A stretch of DNA of 25,147 bases from an uncultured Clostridia bacterium (GTDB lineage Bacteria; Bacillota; Clostridia; Christensenellales; UBA1242). The notes beneath the pieces were generated by a model, which made no database searches, had not been told where the DNA came from, and saw nothing but the letters and a program-made list of their open reading frames with translations. The first letter of the stretch is position 1. Each line of letters begins with the position of its first letter. A program made the position numbers and the translations under genes. The stretch is from contig CALWKL010000076.1 in NCBI GenBank assembly GCA_944381255.1, forward strand, positions 1 to 25,147. Reading direction: 5' to 3'. Shown piece after piece: positions 22,947-25,147 of this stretch.

Positions 22947-24590
22947 CTACTCGATACTTACAAGATAGAAGTAGACAGGCTGACCACCGTTAATAACAGT
23001 TACTTCGCAATTAGGATATTTCTTTTGTAACCTTTCTGCCAATTCTTCAGCATCTTGCTGTTGCACATCTTTACCATAGAACAAAGTAATATTTACTCTA
23101 TCATCGTCAATCATCTTTTCAATTAATTTTTCGGTAGCATCGCTTACCAATACATCTTTAGCGATAATATCGCCGTCAAATAGACCGATAATATCATTTT
23201 CTTTTATGTCAAAGCCATTGATATGTGCAGTCCTTACTGCATTAGTAATAGCACCACTCTTTACACTTTCTCTAGCAGTTTTCATCGCTTCAATGTTTTC
23301 ATCTAGGCTTGTGTCCATATTAAAAGCCAGCATTGCAGCGACACCCTCAGGGATAGATACGGTAGGAATTACGTGTATGAAGCGCTTTGTGAAATTCTGC
23401 GCTTGTTCAGCTGCCAAAACTATGTTTTTATTGTTTGGGAATACAAATACATGGTCGCTAGGCACTTTGTTTACAGCCTCGGCTATGTCATTTGCACTAG
23501 GGTTCATTGTCTGACCACCCTCGACGATTTGGTCTACGCCCAAATCCTTGAATACATTTGAAATACCTTCGCCAGATGCAATAGACACCATACCAAAAGG
23601 CTTGGTATTCTGCATAGCTTTTTCTCTTGCTGCCTTTAATTCACGATTTTGCTGTACCATATTCTCAATTTTTAGATTGTATAGTTCACCTAGTTCAAGT
23701 GCGTAACCCAAGGCACGGTTTGGCTCGTTGGTATGTACGTGTACTTTGATTAACTCAAGGTCTCCAATACAAATTACAGAATCACCTATCGCCATGAGTT
23801 TCTCACGCAATTTATCTATATCAGAAATTGTAGTCTTCTTATTAAGTTGAATAATCATATATTCAGTACAATAAGCAAACTCGATGTCAGCAAGGTTCTC
23901 ATAGTTAATAATTGCCAAATTGTCTTCTACGATTGGCTTAGACTCCTCTGCCTCTTGCAAGATAAATTCTTCATCTTCGCTCAGAAGTCCACGATGGAAG
24001 CCACGGAAAATATCTAACAATCCGCGGCCACCTGCATCTACTACACCAGCCTGCTTGAGCACTGGCAACATCTCTTGAGTCTCCTCTAGTATTTCTTCAC
24101 CAGTTTTAATGACTTGCTCCAAGAACTCCTCAAAGTCAGGGAATTTCTTTGCAGCGGCTTCTGCACTCTCTGCCATTACGCGAACAACAGTAAGGATAGT
24201 ACCCTCTTTTGGAATAGACACAGCTTTGTAAGCATATTCGGCTCCACCTTTCATAGCTTTCGCCCAAATCTTGGTAGTAAGCTCTGGATGCTTACTAATC
24301 TCTATTGACATACCACGCAAAATCTGTGATAAGATTACACCAGAGTTACCTCTAGCACCACGCATAGAACCTTTGCCCAATGCATCAGCCAACGCGTCAA
24401 AGTTGTTGGTTGGACATTCATTTATATACTTAGTTGCAGATTTAAATGTAGATGACATATTGCCACCAGTATCACCGTCTTGCACTGGGAATACATTTAA
24501 ACTATCTATATACTTTTTATTTGTTTCCAAAAATATATTTGCGGCATTTACCATTCTACGAAAAGTAGCACCGTTAATAATCTTTTGCAT
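22947..24590 (-). CDS. fakA: FakA/YloV, fatty acid kinase catalytic subunit (DAK2 domain)
   Basis: FakA phosphorylates fatty acids held by FakB proteins, feeding exogenous or recycled acyl chains into phospholipid synthesis. The 547-residue length is normal. The N-terminal DAK2 (DhaL-like) kinase domain spans about 1-210. Seen: NVFPVQDGDTGGNM at 32-45 with the Mg-binding Asp38 and Asp40 and Asn44, the nucleotide-binding stretch MRGARGNSGVILSQ near 76-89, and KEGTILTV near 127-134. The middle domain contains VHVHTNEP, whose His residues are conserved in the family. The C-terminal domain has HVFVFPNNKNI. The usual loop reads PVPDGDTGTNM; here Pro is Gln and Thr43 is Gly. The start is supported by GAGG six bases ahead. 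It is co-transcribed with the Asp23 gene 44 bases upstream, the usual pairing. No fakB lies in the window. Confidence 0.92.
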   Translation of the reverse strand: MQKIINGATFRRMVNAANIFLETNKKYIDSLNVFPVQDGDTGGNMSSTFKSATKYINECPTNNFDALADALGKGSMRGARGNSGVILSQILRGMSIEISKHPELTTKIWAKAMKGGAEYAYKAVSIPKEGTILTVVRVMAESAEAAAKKFPDFEEFLEQVIKTGEEILEETQEMLPVLKQAGVVDAGGRGLLDIFRGFHRGLLSEDEEFILQEAEESKPIVEDNLAIINYENLADIEFAYCTEYMIIQLNKKTTISDIDKLREKLMAIGDSVICIGDLELIKVHVHTNEPNRALGYALELGELYNLKIENMVQQNRELKAAREKAMQNTKPFGMVSIASGEGISNVFKDLGVDQIVEGGQTMNPSANDIAEAVNKVPSDHVFVFPNNKNIVLAAEQAQNFTKRFIHVIPTVSIPEGVAAMLAFNMDTSLDENIEAMKTARESVKSGAITNAVRTAHINGFDIKENDIIGLFDGDIIAKDVLVSDATEKLIEKMIDDDRVNITLFYGKDVQQQDAEELAERLQKKYPNCEVTVINGGQPVYFYLVSIE

Positions 24591-24634
24591 TATTTACCTC
24601 TAAACTTTTAAGAAAATTAGAAAAAGGCGAAAAG

Positions 24635-24985
24635 TCAAACTCTTACACCCAAGACAACAATATTGACAGCATCGACTATCATACCTGAGAACTGCTCTAC
24701 CTTGTGCTTGACTGCTTTCTTGATTGACTCTGCTACCGCACTTATAGGAACTCCATATTTTAGCACTACGAATAAATCTAATGCTATATGGTTCTCATGA
24801 GTGATGACTTTTACCCCTTTGCCTAATTGTTGCTTTTTGAAAAGTTCCGCAAAGTTGTCACTCAATTTCTTGGACACCAAGTCCACCACACCATAACAGT
24901 CTAGTGCAGCAGACGCGGCTACAGCAGCAATCGCATCGTCAGAGATAAATATCTTGCCATAATAATTAGTAGTAGTAACTGACAT
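24635..24985 (-). CDS. Asp23/Gls24 family protein (YloU-like)
   Basis: A small protein of the Asp23/Gls24 envelope-stress family, 116 residues from the chosen start. The N-terminal Y-Y-G-K-I-x-I-S-D-D-A-I-A segment, the A-A-L-D-C-Y-G-V-V-D-L stretch near residues 27-37 and the ending A-V-N-I-V-V-L-G-V-R-V match YloU closely. The open frame extends to an ATG at 25030. That start lies only about six bases past the -10 and has no ribosome binding site, whereas the ATG at 24985 is preceded by AGAGGTG. It is first in an operon with fakA, the standard Firmicute arrangement. Members in other species tie into envelope homeostasis; the exact role of YloU is unsettled. Confidence 0.92.
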   Translation of the reverse strand: MSVTTTNYYGKIFISDDAIAAVAASAALDCYGVVDLVSKKLSDNFAELFKKQQLGKGVKVITHENHIALDLFVVLKYGVPISAVAESIKKAVKHKVEQFSGMIVDAVNIVVLGVRV

Positions 24986-25035
24986 AGCACCTCTCGCTAA
25001 TAAAACTCTACGGACTCCCCCATAGTACAAAGCCT

Positions 25036-25064
25036 ATTTTACTACTATACGGTAAATTTTGCAA
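25036..25064 (-). promoter_or_regulatory. Sigma-A promoter of the Asp23-fakA operon
   Basis: On the minus strand: -35 TTGCAA (25059-25064), 17-base spacer, -10 TAAAAT (25036-25041). The leader to the chosen start at 24985 is about 43 bases. Confidence 0.85.
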
Positions 25065-25128
25065 GTATTTTGCTTTATTTTTTTTATTTTTTTTTGACTT
25101 ATATAAAAAATTTTTCTCATATAATGTT

Positions 25129-25144
25129 AAAAAAAAAAAAAAAA
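25129..25144. repeat. A16 homopolymer at the right edge
   Basis: Sixteen A residues in a very AT-rich stretch (25065-25147) with no gene. A TATAAT (25120-25125) precedes it on the plus strand, but the nearest TTGACT is 20 bases away. Confidence 0.8.
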
Positions 25145-25147
25145 GAT

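Noticed and set aside
24986..25030. N-terminal 15-residue extension of the Asp23 protein
   Set aside because: That ATG lies about six bases from the -10 element, with no room for a ribosome binding site; family members begin at the internal Met.
25094..25125. Plus-strand promoter TTGACT ... TATAAT at the right edge
   Set aside because: The spacer is 20 bases and no gene follows within the window; it may belong to a divergent neighbour but cannot be supported.
1..25147. tRNA, rRNA, riboswitch, CRISPR or insertion-sequence features
   Set aside because: The gaps are short and AT-rich, and hold only promoters, terminators and short inverted repeats; no regularly spaced repeats or transposase fragments were seen.

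Overview
The window looks like a low-GC chromosome segment of a Firmicute (Bacillota), probably an uncultivated gut-type member of the Clostridia. Four things point that way: the uvrB-uvrA order, the YloU (Asp23)-YloV/FakA pair, strong AGGAGG-like ribosome binding sites with sigma-A promoters, and very large secreted proteins built from GLUG and divergent InlB-type repeats. TGA is used as a stop (end of the Asp23 gene) and Trp is TGG, so the standard bacterial code applies. The lineage below phylum level is inference. No tRNA, rRNA, CRISPR array, insertion sequence or phage gene is visible, and no gap between genes exceeds 300 bases.

Layout. Nearly everything is on the minus strand, so read right to left. 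At the right edge a TTGCAA/TAAAAT promoter drives an Asp23 protein and FakA, which end at a bidirectional terminator. Next is a tiny Ser/Lys/Cys-rich protein with a palindrome just upstream of its ribosome binding site. The only plus-strand gene is a class 3 aldehyde dehydrogenase (21027-22433). It is divergent from a small unknown protein, and the gap between them holds facing promoters and a palindrome. An HD-domain phosphohydrolase (19856-20440) follows, with its own consensus promoter.

The centre (9750-19671) is a surface-protein operon. A 1513-residue GLUG/InlB-repeat protein with a DUF6273-like N-terminal domain comes first, then a PHP-domain phosphoesterase, then a 1470-residue GLUG/InlB-repeat protein with a C-terminal membrane anchor and a long basic tail. 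Gaps are only 21 and 31 bases, and the operon ends at a strong hairpin. Immediately past that hairpin lies rpiB, followed by a small lipoprotein and a 69-residue Cys-rich membrane peptide. A third surface protein (1090 residues, Ig-like repeats, C-terminal membrane anchor) has its own promoter at 7887-7915. The left end holds the excision-repair operon uvrB-uvrA, with uvrA cut by the window edge.

How they fit together. Housekeeping genes (DNA repair, pentose phosphate isomerase, fatty-acid kinase) alternate with three giant cell-surface proteins that fill about 12.3 kb, or half the window. The most distinctive element is the GLUG/InlB - PHP phosphoesterase - GLUG/InlB operon. The two giants share the middle architecture but differ in membrane attachment, which suggests a paired surface structure rather than two redundant copies. 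That functional reading is a hypothesis.
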